Part shown: positions 9,764-21,957 of the stretch, in pieces
How the letters are laid out: each line of letters starts with the position of its first letter
Position numbering within the stretch: the first letter of the stretch is position 1
NCBI RefSeq assembly: GCF_000208745.1
Contig: NC_030858.1
Location: 36,981,283-37,045,282, forward strand
Length of the DNA: 64,000 nucleotides
Direction: 5' to 3'
DNA from: Theobroma cacao
Lineage: Eukaryota > Streptophyta > Magnoliopsida > Malvales > Malvaceae
Program-made: the position numbers and the translations under genes
The notes under the pieces: generated by a model
What the model saw: only the letters and a program-made list of their open reading frames with translations
Database searches by the model: none
What the model was told of the DNA's origin: nothing

Positions 9764-10596
9764 TGCGGTCTCAGACTTGGGTTACACTTACACAACAAGA
9801 GGGATTCATATCCACCTCCCATCAGACCTTGTAGTGGGAAGCCCCAAGCTTTAACCATTGAAATGTCTCTTTGTTAACTGGTTGAATGCTCTTATTGTAA
9901 TCATATTTGGTATTGTCTTATTGCCTTTCCTTATCCTTTAGATGAATTAAAGCCTGGAGAGATACTTTAAAGGTCAAATATTAAAGAGGCTAAGTAGAAG
10001 CTAATTCTTATCTATCTTTCTTATTTTCTTCTGCTGTTTTCTGGTTTCCTCTGTGTACAGTGTATGATAGAGCTGCTTTCTTCCTCTTGTTTGACATATT
10101 TGAAATGAGTCATATTGGCTTGTAGGGCCACCTTTACATGATCCCGAGTTTAGAGCTTGAGATCACTGCAAGATGACATTTTTGGATGGCTCTTAATGGG
10201 GCAAGCTTGGGTTTTACTAATTGCTTTAGGATTAGGACTGGATGTAGTATCTTGCCTATTTATGATTCCCCCTTCCTGTTATGGGTTTGTAGGGCCCACG
10301 CTCAGTTGAACTCTTCTGTGATGAACTAAGCACATGCTGAAACCCAGTAGAATAGTTTCCAGCGAGCATTCTAAGCATTGTACATATTCTATCTGTTTGG
10401 ATTATTTTAGACGCCAATTGTTAATGTAAGACATTAATTGTTGTTTTTGAATTTTGTTAGCTACTTAATTTTAATTTGAATTTTTTTAACATTCTGGAAA
10501 CGCTCTTTGGCTTGACATATGTGGACAACAGAACAATAATTTTCAGGTTAGGCTCTTGACATTTTCAATTTCTTATATCCTCCAAAATGAATCCCG
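9764..10596. other. Intron-like spacer before NRPC1 exons, copy 1
   Basis: No gene was recognised. The sequence is T-rich and duplicated at 21958-22795. Confidence 0.4.
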
Positions 10597-11691
10597 GAAA
10601 TGGCAACAAGGATGGACTTTATTCTTTCTTCTCAGGGACTACAATGCACATGCTGCTGCTGCCTGCATGAATCGGCTAGCTAAACTGAGGTAACCAATTA
10701 TAACAAGACTTTGGTTGCCAAATTTCATCTGTCATTGTTTCTTAAGTTCATATGTGAACATTTTGGCTGTTTGAATGACTCCATGCTAATGCAAGTTCTT
10801 CATGTTTTTGTGAGGGCAAGTTCATAATTTTTCCATTCTTTCGTGAAAAATTTTCTTTAAAATCTTAGTCTAGCGTAATATAACATGGATTTCGTACTGT
10901 TTATAGCAATCACATGAATAATACATGTTACTGTTTCTACAGAATCTTTTTCACTTTCCAATTTATTTTGTTGCGTTTAATGTAATTTCAGGTCTTAATT
11001 TGACTTTGTATTCTCTTTGTTCTTCTGTTAATATATTTTCTTTTTATATGCTTCTATGCAGTTCTCGATGGATAGGGAATCATGGCTTTTCAATTGGAAT
11101 TGATGATGTCCAACCGGGGAAAAGGTTGAATGATGAGAAAGCAGTAAAAAATTCAGGAGGTCATAAGAAATGTGATGAAGAGATATAGATGGTCAATGAA
11201 GGAAAACTAGAGCCTAAACCTGGTTGTGATGCTGCTCAAACACTAGAAGCTAATGTAAGTGCAATATTGAATAAAATTCGGGACAAAACGGGGAAGGTAA
11301 TGATTGGGGCTATGTTGTAGTATTTTCTAATTTCTATTTGAACGTGTGAAATGGTCACTGCTAGAAAACTTAGTTGTGTTCCTTTAATCTTTTAAGTTTA
11401 TATCATCTTCCATACACTTGGAACTATGCATTTGTTTTTAGAATGATGATTACTTGAGGACTATTTGGTTGATGGTTTATGAGAATTGCTTTGAAACAGG
11501 TATGCATGAAAGAACTACGTTGGAGAAACAGTCCATTGATCATGTCGCAATGTGGTTCCAAGGGTTCTGCTATAAATATAAGTCAAATGATTGCATGTGT
11601 TGGTCAGCAATCAGTTGGTGGTTGTCGTGCTCCTAATGGATTCGTAGATCGTAGCCGTCCTCATTTCCATAGAGGATCGAAAACCCCTGCT
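10597..11691 (+). pseudogene. NRPC1: NRPC1 (Pol III largest subunit) exon fragments, copy 1
   Basis: Three exons match the C-terminal half of RNA polymerase III subunit RPC1, the catalytic subunit for tRNA and 5S rRNA synthesis. They are 10597-10689 ([22 protein letters not shown]), 11062-11296 (SRWIGNHGFSIGIDDVQPG, then LEANVSAILNKIRDKTGK) and 11500-11691 ([42 protein letters not shown]). Lesions are clear. The first acceptor reads CCCGG where copy 2 has CCAGG. One base is lost in the GLYSVLL codons. A CAG is TAG at 11186-11188. The metal-binding NADFDGD centre upstream and all later exons are absent, so this is a dead fragment. Confidence 0.88.
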
Positions 11692-12688
11692 GTAAGTTTA
11701 TTTTACATTGCTTTAGCTCTGAAAACCTAATTTTCTTTGTTGATTGTGCAAGTACTTAAGCTTATAGATTGATTTTAGTGTCTTTCACATAAAACAAGGA
11801 AAAAGGTTTAATACTTCTCAGTGAGTATTATTTCTCATGATATCCTGTATTATATTAACATGTCATTGTTATTTGGAATAGCTTGTGTTAAGTTGATATG
11901 TGTATAAGATGGAGTATAATTTCTAAATTTTTGATGTCTGAAATCTGTCCTAAAGTTCAGTATTGGTGTTTATTTTGTCATTTTGTTGGTTTTTTTAATG
12001 AATGTTTATTTAAATTTCCAACTTTCACTCAAAGGGTTATTGGTTGAGTTGTTCATATTGGTTCCTCACATTCGTGCTAAAGATTATGAGTGATTTACAC
12101 TTAGAAACATATACTCTTTATCTAGGTTTAGAGGACTATTACACCATATGACACTGTTATTTTTCTAATTTTCAATCTAGCATAGGGTTTCTAGGGTTTG
12201 ATTCTTTGTGTTTGTTCTCTTTAAGTTAGTTGGCTGGTGACTAATTACATTCTGAATCTAGTGTAAGGAATAGTTTCATTCTGTATACATTTTTAGGCTT
12301 TTACCAATGAAACTATGAGCTAATTAGGATGTTTAGGGCTTGAGGCATTGTCGTTGCTGGGCAACCCTCTCTTACAGTGGTTTTCTGTTATTAAAAATAT
12401 CTTTGTCTTATCCATGGCACTGTGATAGTTGAATTAACTTCAACTTAGCCTTGGTTTCCTCATTCTCCAAACCCTTGAATCTATTCGTAGCCTTGAGACC
12501 CTTCAACAACCATTAAGCAAACAACCTGGGAACCTATAATGAAAGCTGCTGTCCCGATCATTCCTGCAACTTAATCCTCTGCTTCCAGCAAAGCTATATC
12601 AATACTTACACTTTCCACCATCTGTTTGAGTTCTATATTTCAAACCATTTCTTCCAAATAAAAAACTTGAATAATCAAGTGTATTCAA
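11692..12688. other. Intron-like remainder of NRPC1 fragment, copy 1
   Basis: Non-coding and T-rich, nearly identical to 23878-24874. No exon was recognised. Confidence 0.5.
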
Positions 12689-13046
12689 AGCTCTATTTGT
12701 TTTAACGTAAAATATTTTTCAAAAAATATTTTCAGGACGTATGCTTGTTTAGAAGACAGAAAATTCATTCCAAATGTAAAATATTTTATGGGTCAATGGG
12801 AAATACACCTGTTGTCTACGTAAAATGTCTTATGCCCCTTAAGGGGCATAAGACACTTTCTAGAGAACAAAAAAAAACAAAGAAAGAACTACACAAATTG
12901 CAAATGAAGAAAATAAGATTTCTTAGGATTAAGAGAAATAGGGATATAAAATGTTTTACATTTAAAATAAATTTTTTGTCTTCCAAACACGTATAAGTCT
13001 TGAAAATATTATTTGAAAACTATTTTACATCAAAACGAACGAATCC
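12689..13046. mobile_element. MITE-like element with long terminal inverted repeats
   Basis: The left end (CTATTTGTTTTAACGTAAAA, then a TTTTC/AAAA run and GTTTAGAAGACAGAAAATT) reappears inverted at the right end (GTCTTCCAAACACGTATAAG, then ACTATTTTACATCAAAACGAA). This gives imperfect terminal repeats of about 75-80 bases around a 358-base non-coding element. A perfect 30-base palindrome lies at 12826-12855. The size and structure fit a non-autonomous DNA transposon. I could not fix the target-site duplication. Copy 2 holds only the left two thirds. Confidence 0.65.
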
Positions 13047-13809
13047 TAACTTAACTATTATTTGAATTGACTAATCGATGGCCTTAACAATGGTCAAAGG
13101 ACTTAGACTCTTTCGTCTAAATGAAATGATGAGTTTTGCTTCTCAAGTGAAACTCTACGTTTTATTCTTTTCTCTATGTTTAGTCCAATCTACTGCCCTT
13201 TCATTTCTTCTTGGATCAGGGACCTTTGTTCCTTGCTTATTCATATCATCTCTAAACGTATTCATCATCATACTATCTAATAAAACCCAAGGGCAGAGCT
13301 ATTGCTAATTTATCAAGACAATTTACTTTAAAACTTTTATCAAATTAGCAAAACATCATATAAGTGTACATGGTCAACAAGTAATCTTGTAGTGAGTGAG
13401 TTATTGTCTAATCTTATCCAAGGAAATCTAGTGTAGAGTTTAATTGAAAATGAAAAAAATTAAAGTAGCCAGGCTAAACTAGTGAACTAAGCTAAAAAAA
13501 ATACAAGTTAATTGAGTTTGAAAACAATGGGGAAGTACCTAGGATTATGGTTTCAATTAATGCTTCATTTGGAGTTAATATTAACTAATTACCTAATTTT
13601 ATGGAAAACTAATGCTAGTCTAAGATCCTTAAGAATGAAAGATTCTCCGTCAAGCTATCGTATAATGGCCTAACTTAATTTAATTCTTTATATGTCTACA
13701 GTTAATTAATTAAACTAACTTTCTTAAGTATAAGTCATAAAAACTGACCGTATATAATTAATACTTGTATGTTTATCCTATTAATAAATCACCCAATTAA
13801 GTTCTAATT
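13047..13809. repeat. Junction between units with a diverged leader fragment
   Basis: Bases about 13062-13208 are an older, more diverged copy of the leader motif found at about 2860-3007 and 15050-15195 (GAATTGACTAAT..GCCTTAACAA, GATGAGTTT.GCTTCTCAAG). The rest is A+T-rich with no gene. Confidence 0.55.
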
Positions 13810-16080
13810 GCAAATTTGCCTTCCAAGCTCTTTTGCACCTTCTCCAACATATAGCACAATCAATAGAAAGGATAAATAAGACTTAATAATATGAAAATAA
13901 ATTCAAATTACTTATTTAAACTACTAAGGCATGCATACAATAAATACTAATAAAAATGTAAAAATAATATCTAAATTAGTTAAAAACAAGAGGACATTGA
14001 TCATTTTTAGGCTCAAAAGAATGTAAGATAACTCTATAAAATATAATTATCAAGAGCTAACCAATTTTTATTGAGAGCGCAAAAGACAGAGGACATTGGT
14101 CATTATCACTCAGTTCACTTTACTCCAACTAGAAGAAACGTCTTGAAGATTTTTTTGGGCCATTCTTTTTTGAAAATTGACATAATTTTTCCTCTAAAGA
14201 TAGTACTAGTAATTATATGTTTGCCAAGGAAACAAATTGTTTCGCTATCACTTAACATTATATTAAACCATATATCTCTTTCTTTCTCATTTATAAACAA
14301 ATGACATAATATTTAAAAAAATTTATGAGGCTTTATAACTTTTATTACGTTCAACTAAATTTTTATATTTTTATTTTGAGCCAAATATGTTCATATATTT
14401 TTATTTTTAATTAAATAAACTCATACGATTAATAGTTGACTTATATAAAATGCCACTTGTCATTGTCATTGTACGTCATGTGGCGTTAACGTGGCACTAA
14501 CATAATGTGTTGATATATTGTAATGAATGATTATATGACATATTTATGTGGCATAATAATATGATCATATCGAATTTTTCATCCTCTACATTAACGTTAC
14601 ATCAACGCTGCATAAGTATAAAATAACAATAGATATTTGATTAATTGCTATTAGTCAACAATTAGGATCATAAAGGATTTATTTGATTAAAAATGAAAAT
14701 ATAAGGGTTTGATTAAACGCAATATAAGAATAAAGACTAATGTAAAATTATTTTGAATAGTTTAGGAACTTTTTTATATATTATGCTTAAATAAATTTAA
14801 TATGAAATTATTGATTAAGATGCCATTTTATTTCGCAACTTCATGTGTGCATTATATACTTGTATTTATTTATTTTTATCCTAAATATGATTTTCTTGCT
14901 CCTTTATTACATTTTTTAATTAATCATATCTCATTGGAAGAATCAAAGGGTACAAAATGTTTACATACAGCTACCTTAACTAATCTAAAGGAGAGAGAAA
15001 AATAATCCTAATTAATTACATCTTTTAAGTAACTTAACTAATATTTGAATTGACTAATTAGTAGCCTTAACAACGGTCGAAGGACGTAGACTATTTCCTC
15101 TAAATGAAACGATGAGTTTTGCTTCTCAAGCGAAACTTTGCGTTTATTCTTTTCTTTTTGTGCGATGTCCAGTCTGCTGCACTTTCATTTCTTCAAAACC
15201 AAATGTCTTTGATCTTATAGGTTATGTTTGATATGTTCTTGAAAATGTGATTGTCGATAAGGTAACTTTAAAGCGTTTAATTTAAAATGAAAAAGTGATT
15301 ATTGAAAAAAATATTTTTTTTTTGTAATTAGAGAAGGGAGAATTCGAACCTTATTTTTTAGGTAGTATTAATTTGAAAGCATTATACTAAGAATGCATGT
15401 AGTGTAAATTTACAAAATTTTCAATTATGTATGAAAATATAAAATTGAATAAATTTATATTTTTTTAATATAAAGTTTTAACTTTTCAACTTTATCCTTA
15501 AAATAATAAATAATAATATGATAAAAATAACATAATATTTTAATATTAAAATATATAAAATTACTAAATATTTATTGTTACTAAATATTTACTTGAGAGG
15601 GGTATATTTGTCCAATCCATTCTTTTGTAAATGTATCTTTCCTACGGTCTTGCAATGTCATTACATTGTAAGAGAACCACATTAAACGTGATAAGGCGAT
15701 CATGTCCAATTAAAATCCCTGTAAAGTGCTTTAACTTCCTCAATTATCAAAGGGGACCATAGACTTCCAAATACATTATACAACTGCTATTCCGACGCTA
15801 GTACAATCTTATATACTACATATACATGAAAGACCTATTTAATTCAACTTCTTGACGTACAACTTCCAAAGCTGAAGAGCGTGAGATAGATAAGGAAACC
15901 TTAGCTGAGAGTTTTACACTTCTTTCCTTCCCGCAGTAGTGTAAGGGTAAGAGTTTTACACTAGATTCGATTTTCGTTTTTTCCTGTAAACGTGGAAACC
16001 TAGAAAGTACCATCTTCGAATTTTTGCAGCGTCACAAACTAATTGCTACGCAAACTGTTGTGCCAGATCAGAGGTTGAAG
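13810..16080 (+). repeat. A+T-rich leader of tandem unit, right copy
   Basis: This is the partner of 1297-3884. The two differ by substitutions, small indels and the 308-base segment absent here. A local difference near 15310-15360 (a run of T and a short unrelated insert) is also present. No gene was recognised. Confidence 0.85.
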
Positions 16081-17271
16081 ATGAAGTTCCCTTCACAATC
16101 TTTTGAGTTTGGGCAGCAACCGAGCAGTTCTTTCGATGGGAAAAGGACATCATCTAGATCTGCTGGGATTTTGAAACGGACTTCAGCTGCTTACAAGCGT
16201 GGACCAGAAGGGGTGATTGTGGACAGTCGAACTGAGAAGAGGCGAAAGATGGATCGTAGCATGGCTCAGCAGTGTCCTGCCCATGTTGATGAATCAAGAC
16301 GGAGTTGTCCTAAAAGCCAGCTATCCCGATGTTACTCTTTCCCCAAGAAGTCAAGGCCATCTGAGGAGAAGTTTTTCAAGGTGCCTTTGAATGCAAGAGC
16401 AACAGAAGTCGAGCGTCCTAAACCCGCACAGAAGTGTGTTAGCAGGTTGGCAAGAAAAAACTTTCAAAAAGGCGCCAGTAGTGGTGGGCGTGCTCATCGA
16501 TCTATCAATGCCAAGCCACCATTGAGTCCAGGTGCCTGCAGATGCAGCTCATGTGGCAGCATTAAGTGTCAATGTAGTCTTCCAAGTGATTCAAACCATG
16601 CATCTTCCAGCGATGTGACTTCAGAAAGATCATTGGGTGGAGATCTTAGAGTGTGCAGAACTTATGCCTCTAAACTGGATTGCCAGGCCAAAAGGACAAT
16701 GACATCACCAATGAGCGAGTCTGATCCAGATTCTGACGGAGCTGTAAGTTCTCTGTATGATGAGAACGTTTGTCTGATTTCTCAACTTACAACTCCTGCA
16801 ACAGATGCTGCTTCTGGGGAAGGATTGTTAACTCCTAGTTTTGACGTGCAAATGTCATCGAAGAAGGCTTTCCGAGCTGCAATGCTGAAAAGCCGTTATG
16901 CAGACACCATTTTGAAAGCTAAGCACATACTTGATCATGGTGAGAAAGCTGATCCAGTGAAGATGCAGCAGCAAAAGGGAAAATTGGAAAGAAGGCAGCG
17001 AGAAGAAAAGGCAAAGATTGAAGCTCAAATCAGAGCTGCTGAAGCTGCAGCAAAAATGAAGGCAGAGGTCGAGTTGAAAAAGCAACGGGAAAGAGAAAGA
17101 GAAGCTGCTCGGAATGCATTGCAACAGATGGAGAAAACAGCTGGGATTGAACTGAATGTGGAGATTGAAAAGGAGTTCGAGATGCTGATTGGATTCCCTA
17201 TTTATAATAACTGGCATGGTAGCAAAAATGGATCTGGAAAGGTGACTGGAGCTTATGGAGGAACTCTGTGA
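16081..17271 (+). CDS. Bromodomain-less GTE12-like ORF, copy 2
   Basis: This 396-aa ORF is nearly identical to the one at 3885. It differs at about seven residues downstream of the ATG (for example CPAH for CSAH, SRCYS for SRYYS, EEKFFK for EEKLFK, RATEV for RAAEV, KCVSR for KCDSR). As in copy 1, it has GTE12-type N- and C-terminal segments but no bromodomain, no introns and a CTA where the family start methionine belongs. Both copies share the same premature end after GAYGGTL. Shared oddities mean they arose before the tandem duplication. It could act as a dominant form lacking histone reading or be a non-functional retrocopy; the sequence cannot decide. Confidence 0.6.
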   Translation: MKFPSQSFEFGQQPSSSFDGKRTSSRSAGILKRTSAAYKRGPEGVIVDSRTEKRRKMDRSMAQQCPAHVDESRRSCPKSQLSRCYSFPKKSRPSEEKFFKVPLNARATEVERPKPAQKCVSRLARKNFQKGASSGGRAHRSINAKPPLSPGACRCSSCGSIKCQCSLPSDSNHASSSDVTSERSLGGDLRVCRTYASKLDCQAKRTMTSPMSESDPDSDGAVSSLYDENVCLISQLTTPATDAASGEGLLTPSFDVQMSSKKAFRAAMLKSRYADTILKAKHILDHGEKADPVKMQQQKGKLERRQREEKAKIEAQIRAAEAAAKMKAEVELKKQREREREAARNALQQMEKTAGIELNVEIEKEFEMLIGFPIYNNWHGSKNGSGKVTGAYGGTL

Positions 17272-18161
17272 ATTCACTGCATCAGCTGGGTTTGTTCATC
17301 GAAGATGAGCATGCAGTTTCTTTCTTCTTGATTATTATTTGTTCCAGCTCCTTGTTAATAGTTTTTTCCTTTTCGTGGGGGACAGGAAAAAAAGAAATTA
17401 GTATTTGTAAATGAGGTACTTTTTTACGGAATTGGAATTTTTGTAAACAAACAGTACATAGTTATATTTGAAAATTATCAGCCTGCTTCCATTAACACCG
17501 TAGCATCAACAAAACACCCACTCAATGCATGATCACACATTGAGACTAACAGCCAATTCACCAGCAAGAACAAACCCACAAACTCATCCACTCACATCAT
17601 CACAAAAGGCAGAAAACAAAACAAAAAAAACTTACTGAAACACTCTGAAGGACCTCACTTTGTAGCTGGACTCCTCCCTTTGCAAGATCATCTGCTCATG
17701 ATGTTCTTAGGTACTCCCTTGATATCATAGGTGGATCCTTTGTGCACCTTTGCAATATGGAAGAATACATCTGTATCTATAAACATATAAACTGAAATAA
17801 AAAATGAAGAATTAATATTACTAAGCTTACACTATTTTGGCACAATTTAAACTGTGTAAATGAAGCAGTGCATAATCCCAAATGGTGAAATGATAAGCCT
17901 GATGCCTTAAGTTTGAATAAATGCATTGGCCTAAAACATTTTGAGATCAGATAATCTGTCAAAACCTTATATGCTTCCCCGGAAGACAAATTTGTGCCAA
18001 AAAACAATGAGTCAACTTCTTTGTCTTTATCAAGTTATATGTTTCCCATATGCTTCAAGTCATACACAAACTTTTTTTTTTTTTGAAGATTTGTCATTGA
18101 TCTTCCATTCCATCTGGGAAAAACCCATCAAAAAGGTAACATAACATCAAGAGCTAAACAA
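17272..18161. other. 3' flank of GTE-like ORF, copy 2
   Basis: Repeat of 5076-5980 with small indels; the TA run of copy 1 is missing. No gene was recognised apart from the unassigned minus-strand exon-like sequence at about 17640-17790. Confidence 0.4.
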
Positions 18162-18502
18162 ATAAGGACCGTAAGAACTTCAACCTCGTCGACCCTGTTG
18201 AAAGGAACACTATCAGTGTACCATCAGGAGGTTGGGTGGCATATCGTTTTCTTGCAGACAATCCAGGTGGGTAGAAATAATAACATGCTGTACTTAGTAT
18301 TCTTGTTTTGTTTATGTTTTTAGCTGATAATGACAACAAGTTACACGTGCCAACAGGGGTGTGGTTCATGCATTGCCACCTGGAAGTCCATACAAGCTGG
18401 GGCTTGAAGATGGCATGGATCGTCCTGGATGGAAATCTACCCAATCAGAAGGTGCTTCCACCCCCAGCAGCTCTTCCCAAGTGCTGGGGAACCCCTCTCT
18501 AG
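18162..18502 (+). pseudogene. Laccase 3' fragment, copy 2
   Basis: Same two-exon laccase remnant as at 5981. The exon pieces are 18162-18266 and 18357-18502 with a GT...AG intron. The copper motif HCHLEVH is intact. Substitutions include GWVAYRF where copy 1 and laccases in general have GWVAIRF, and TISVP for TIGVP. The read-through extension WGTPL is shared. No upstream laccase exons exist, so it cannot encode an enzyme. Confidence 0.85.
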
Positions 18503-19422
18503 ATAGAATTTGCCTTATCATTTTCCTTTTTAAACCTAATTTTGATTCTTTTTTTCTTGACCCTTTTGTCTTTGGCCGGTCAATTCTGAAGATTCACTAG
18601 GGAGAGAAAGAATGGTGTGGGAAAATTTTGTAACATTCAGATCCAAGATGTCACTGAATTAGGTCCAATAATATCTCAAATAAAAAAAAAATTCAGCCCT
18701 ACTAGAAAGTAACAACAGCTTTGTTAATTATGGTTTTGGAGTTTGTGCATCTTTGTCTTGGAACGTTGAATCTTTCTTGTTTCATTGAAAGTTCAGAAAC
18801 TGCAATGTTTTCTCTGCCAGCATTCACATAGTTTCTTTGACTAAACCGGTCTATGTCGTATTGTCAGCTCCCAATAATAGGCAAATGTTTACCGCCAGGA
18901 CTTCCTCCCTTGGGCCTTGGTAGTTGCTCTGTTGCCGTCCTAGAGGCAGCTTCCTAGCTACTCTCCACCTCGTCTTTTACATTGTTCATTTTAAGACATT
19001 CACCTACTCCTAATGGAGTCCATTCATTAAAGAAATACCAAAAATTGGTATCAGAATGAAGTAAAGCCAAAAGCATAGGGATTTAGATCTCCATGGTCAA
19101 TGATAATCTTCTATGCTAAATTCAACATTATTCACATAGAATAGAGACTAAACTCAGAATTTTATCTCTAATAATTGTCTATGGAGTGCCTGTCAAAGTT
19201 GACTGATCGATGAGAACCAGGGGCAAAAGGCTATGACATCTTTTTCCATATAAACAAATGAAATGAGACGGTGTTGTAGGTGAGTGCCGGCATCTGCACA
19301 AGTGCAAATCCCTCGTGAATCTGCACAAAGAAGGAAAGAAATGAGTTTTAATGAAACCAGACACCAAGACAAGAACAAATATCTTGTTTGTAGATAATAA
19401 TCTAATATCTACCATTGTCCCT
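18503..19422. other. Spacer between laccase tail and GH18, copy 2
   Basis: Non-coding, equivalent to 6326-7243. Nothing further was recognised. Confidence 0.5.
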
Positions 19423-19430
19423 TATAAATA
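19423..19430 (+). promoter_or_regulatory. TATA box of GH18 gene, copy 2
   Basis: TATAAATA stands 43 bases before the ATG at 19473, exactly as in copy 1. Confidence 0.6.
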
Positions 19431-19472
19431 CCTCTCTTGAAACCTGCTACTCAACACTCAACAACTACAGCC

Positions 19473-20387
19473 ATGAATTCACATATGCTTGTTCTTCCTC
19501 TTATTCTTCAAATTTTCATTGCTCTGTTTTCCTCAAACCCTGCAGTAGCAGCTAACTCAAAACTTTTTAGAGAATATATAGGAGCTGAGGACAAGGGTGT
19601 TACGTTTTCAGATGTACCCATCAATTCACAAGTAGATTTTCACTTCATCCTCTCCTTTGCTATTGACTACACAAACTCTTCAATTCCTTCCCCCACCAAT
19701 GGTGATTTTGGGGTTTACTGGGATACAGAAAACCTCAGCCCTTCTCATGTATTCTCCATCAAAAGCCAGCATCCGAATGTCAAGGTAGCTATGAGTCTTG
19801 GGGGTGATACGATAAATGATGAGCATGTATACTTCAGCCCCAAAACAATCAATTCTTGGGTTCGAAATGCCATTCATTCCATAACAGAGATATCAAGAAA
19901 GTACAATTTGGATGGAATAGACATCGACTATGAACACTTCCATGCAGATCCTGACACATTTGCTGAGTGCATTGGACGGCTTCTTCTGTTCCTCAAACAA
20001 AATGGGGTGGTGTCGTTTGCATCAATAGCACCCTATAATGATGATTCCGTGCAACCGCATTACTTGGCCTTGTGGAGTAAGTATGGGCATCTAATAGACT
20101 ATGTCAACTTTCAGTTTTACGCTTACCATAAGGGGACAACTGTTTCTCAATTTTTGAAATACTTTCATGAACAGAGCTCTAACTATAGAGGTGGTAAGGT
20201 CTTAGTAAGCTTTGGTACTGATGGAAGTGGAGGTTTGTCTCCTCAAAATGGGTTTTTCAAGGCCTGTCGCAGGCTTAAGCGTCAGGGCAAACTTCATGGC
20301 ATATTTGTTTGGTCAGCGGATGACTCCAAGAAAGCTGGTTTCCTCTATGAGAAGCAGTCACAGACCTTGTTGGCCAGATCAACATGA
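19473..20387 (+). CDS. Secreted GH18 chitinase-like protein, copy 2
   Basis: This intact single-exon gene encodes 304 aa. It has the same signal peptide, the complete DGIDIDYE catalytic motif (residues 147-154) and the same barrel motifs as copy 1. Differences are few: N for T in the signal region, GRLLLFLKQ for GLLVLLLKQ just after the catalytic strand, ND for NN, and CRR for CSR. Three of these changes sit within nine residues. Conservation of an open frame, signal peptide, active site and TATA box in both copies argues that both genes can be expressed. The substrate is not determinable from sequence; chitin or arabinogalactan/GlcNAc-type ligands are possible for the group. Confidence 0.88.
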   Translation: MNSHMLVLPLILQIFIALFSSNPAVAANSKLFREYIGAEDKGVTFSDVPINSQVDFHFILSFAIDYTNSSIPSPTNGDFGVYWDTENLSPSHVFSIKSQHPNVKVAMSLGGDTINDEHVYFSPKTINSWVRNAIHSITEISRKYNLDGIDIDYEHFHADPDTFAECIGRLLLFLKQNGVVSFASIAPYNDDSVQPHYLALWSKYGHLIDYVNFQFYAYHKGTTVSQFLKYFHEQSSNYRGGKVLVSFGTDGSGGLSPQNGFFKACRRLKRQGKLHGIFVWSADDSKKAGFLYEKQSQTLLARST

Positions 20388-21423
20388 TCTATCTCATACA
20401 TAGTTTTTTCCCCGTTAGAGATGAATAAAACAGATGTATTGAAAATTTAGTTATATGTGTAGCAGAGAAAGGTAACTCTATGACTAGTGAGGTAAGGGAA
20501 ATTTCTGAAGGTTCACATGATCGGACAATAGAAGTCAATGGAAACAAAGGCAAGGCAATCACAATGAAGTCCATCTACTCAACACTAACTTCCCCAAGAA
20601 AGATTTTTGAAAGAGAGAAGACAGAGTTGAAAACGATTACCAAACCAGTGGCCTACTCCAAAATATAACTGAGCAATTATTTGCATGCTAGATAATCTAT
20701 CAAGAACCAGAAGTTGACAAAAATATTTGCTGTAAAATTCTTCTGATACCAAACTATTGCTAGATTAGATAGCAACATTAAGGCTCAGAAGAATACCTAA
20801 CATTTATCACCAAGAAATGCAGTGTGATTACTATAGCAGACACTTGCATGCTTCAGATGCCAACAATTGATCAATTAGCCTGGCTTTCAGCGGTCCCCTG
20901 ACCCAGGAATTAGTTTTGGCACTCATGTAACGATCATTCTTCATACATTTTGACATTTGTCATCAGAGTTCCCAGTTGTTACATTGGTCATCTTTCGAGC
21001 TAAGAGCTACTGAAAGTCACTAACAAAATATGCTTCCTATCAGCTTTTACATGCTGTTTCTATTTCAGTTTTAGCAAAATGTAAGTTTTCACAAGAATCT
21101 GCAAGTCATCAGGCAGGAAGGTCTCATCAAGCTAGAAGAAGATCAAACATGGGACATTGGTGTTGTCACTGTTTTGAAGCCCCATTGGCTGCAGATCAAT
21201 TAAAACGACAATAATCAAATACCAGTGACTATGCTCTGGAGATTAACCATCAATTGATTTCATTCATTCTAAATTAACAAACATATTTGCTCAACATTAT
21301 AATGGAAAAGATTATCCAAAAATGATTACTCATTTTAACAGCGGAGCTAAGAATTGCCTCCAAAACAAAACCTTCCAGGCTGCCATAAGAAACAACAACA
21401 ACAATAAAAGTTGCTACATTGCC
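20388..21423. other. Spacer downstream of GH18, copy 2
   Basis: Equivalent to 8209-9241. No gene was recognised. Confidence 0.4.
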
Positions 21424-21957
21424 TCAAATCAATCCATTATCCACTTTGTTTTTAATCTTCTTCTTCTTCTTCTTCTTCTTCCTTGGCTCTGAAGAAGAAT
21501 CATTTTCAATTCCCTCCTCAATCTCTCTACTCTTCCGTTTCTTCTTGTTCTCCCCTTGCCCTTCTGCTTCATGTCTCATTTCACCCTCAATTTTCACCCC
21601 ATTTCCCTCAATTTTCATCCCATTTGCCAGAACATTTTCAATTTTTCGGCCACTTTTCTCCTTCTTAGGCTTCTTTTTCTCACTTGGTTCATCAATTACC
21701 ATTTTTTCCTCGTCTTCCTCAAAGTTACCAATCTCATTCTTCTCCTTCTTCCTCTTGCTCTCTCCATCCTCAATAAGACTTTTGCCTTCACCATCCCCGA
21801 CATTACCAACCTCACCCTTCTCTGTCTTCTTCTTGTTCTCATGCTTCTTTCCATCACTATCCCCATACCCATGACTCACCTCTTGACTCAGCTCCACAGC
21901 ACCACGAGTCAAGTTGAATACACTCGGTTCTAGACTCGACTCGCTGGCACCTTCCAC
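21424..21957 (-). CDS. Lysine/glutamate-rich protein exon, copy 2
   Basis: An open frame of 177 codons contains SSLEPSVFNLTRGAVELSQE. Next come repeated basic and acidic clusters (SKRKKEKNE, FEEDEEK, EKKKPKKEKS, KKKRKSREI), a C-terminal polylysine run and KIKNKVDNGLI before TGA. There is no ATG at the 5' end, and an in-frame TAA lies just upstream, so this is likely one exon of a larger gene or its remnant. The composition resembles nucleolar basic tails, but no domain can be named. A CTT/AAG microsatellite makes the polylysine run longer here than in copy 1, where the frame is cut by a nonsense codon. Confidence 0.4.
   Translation of the reverse strand: MEGASESSLEPSVFNLTRGAVELSQEVSHGYGDSDGKKHENKKKTEKGEVGNVGDGEGKSLIEDGESKRKKEKNEIGNFEEDEEKMVIDEPSEKKKPKKEKSGRKIENVLANGMKIEGNGVKIEGEMRHEAEGQGENKKKRKSREIEEGIENDSSSEPRKKKKKKKKIKNKVDNGLI

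Noticed and set aside
13078..13308. 76-codon ORF with hydrophobic segments
   Set aside because: Falls in a diverged repeat of the non-coding unit leader; the frame is not kept in the other leader copies.
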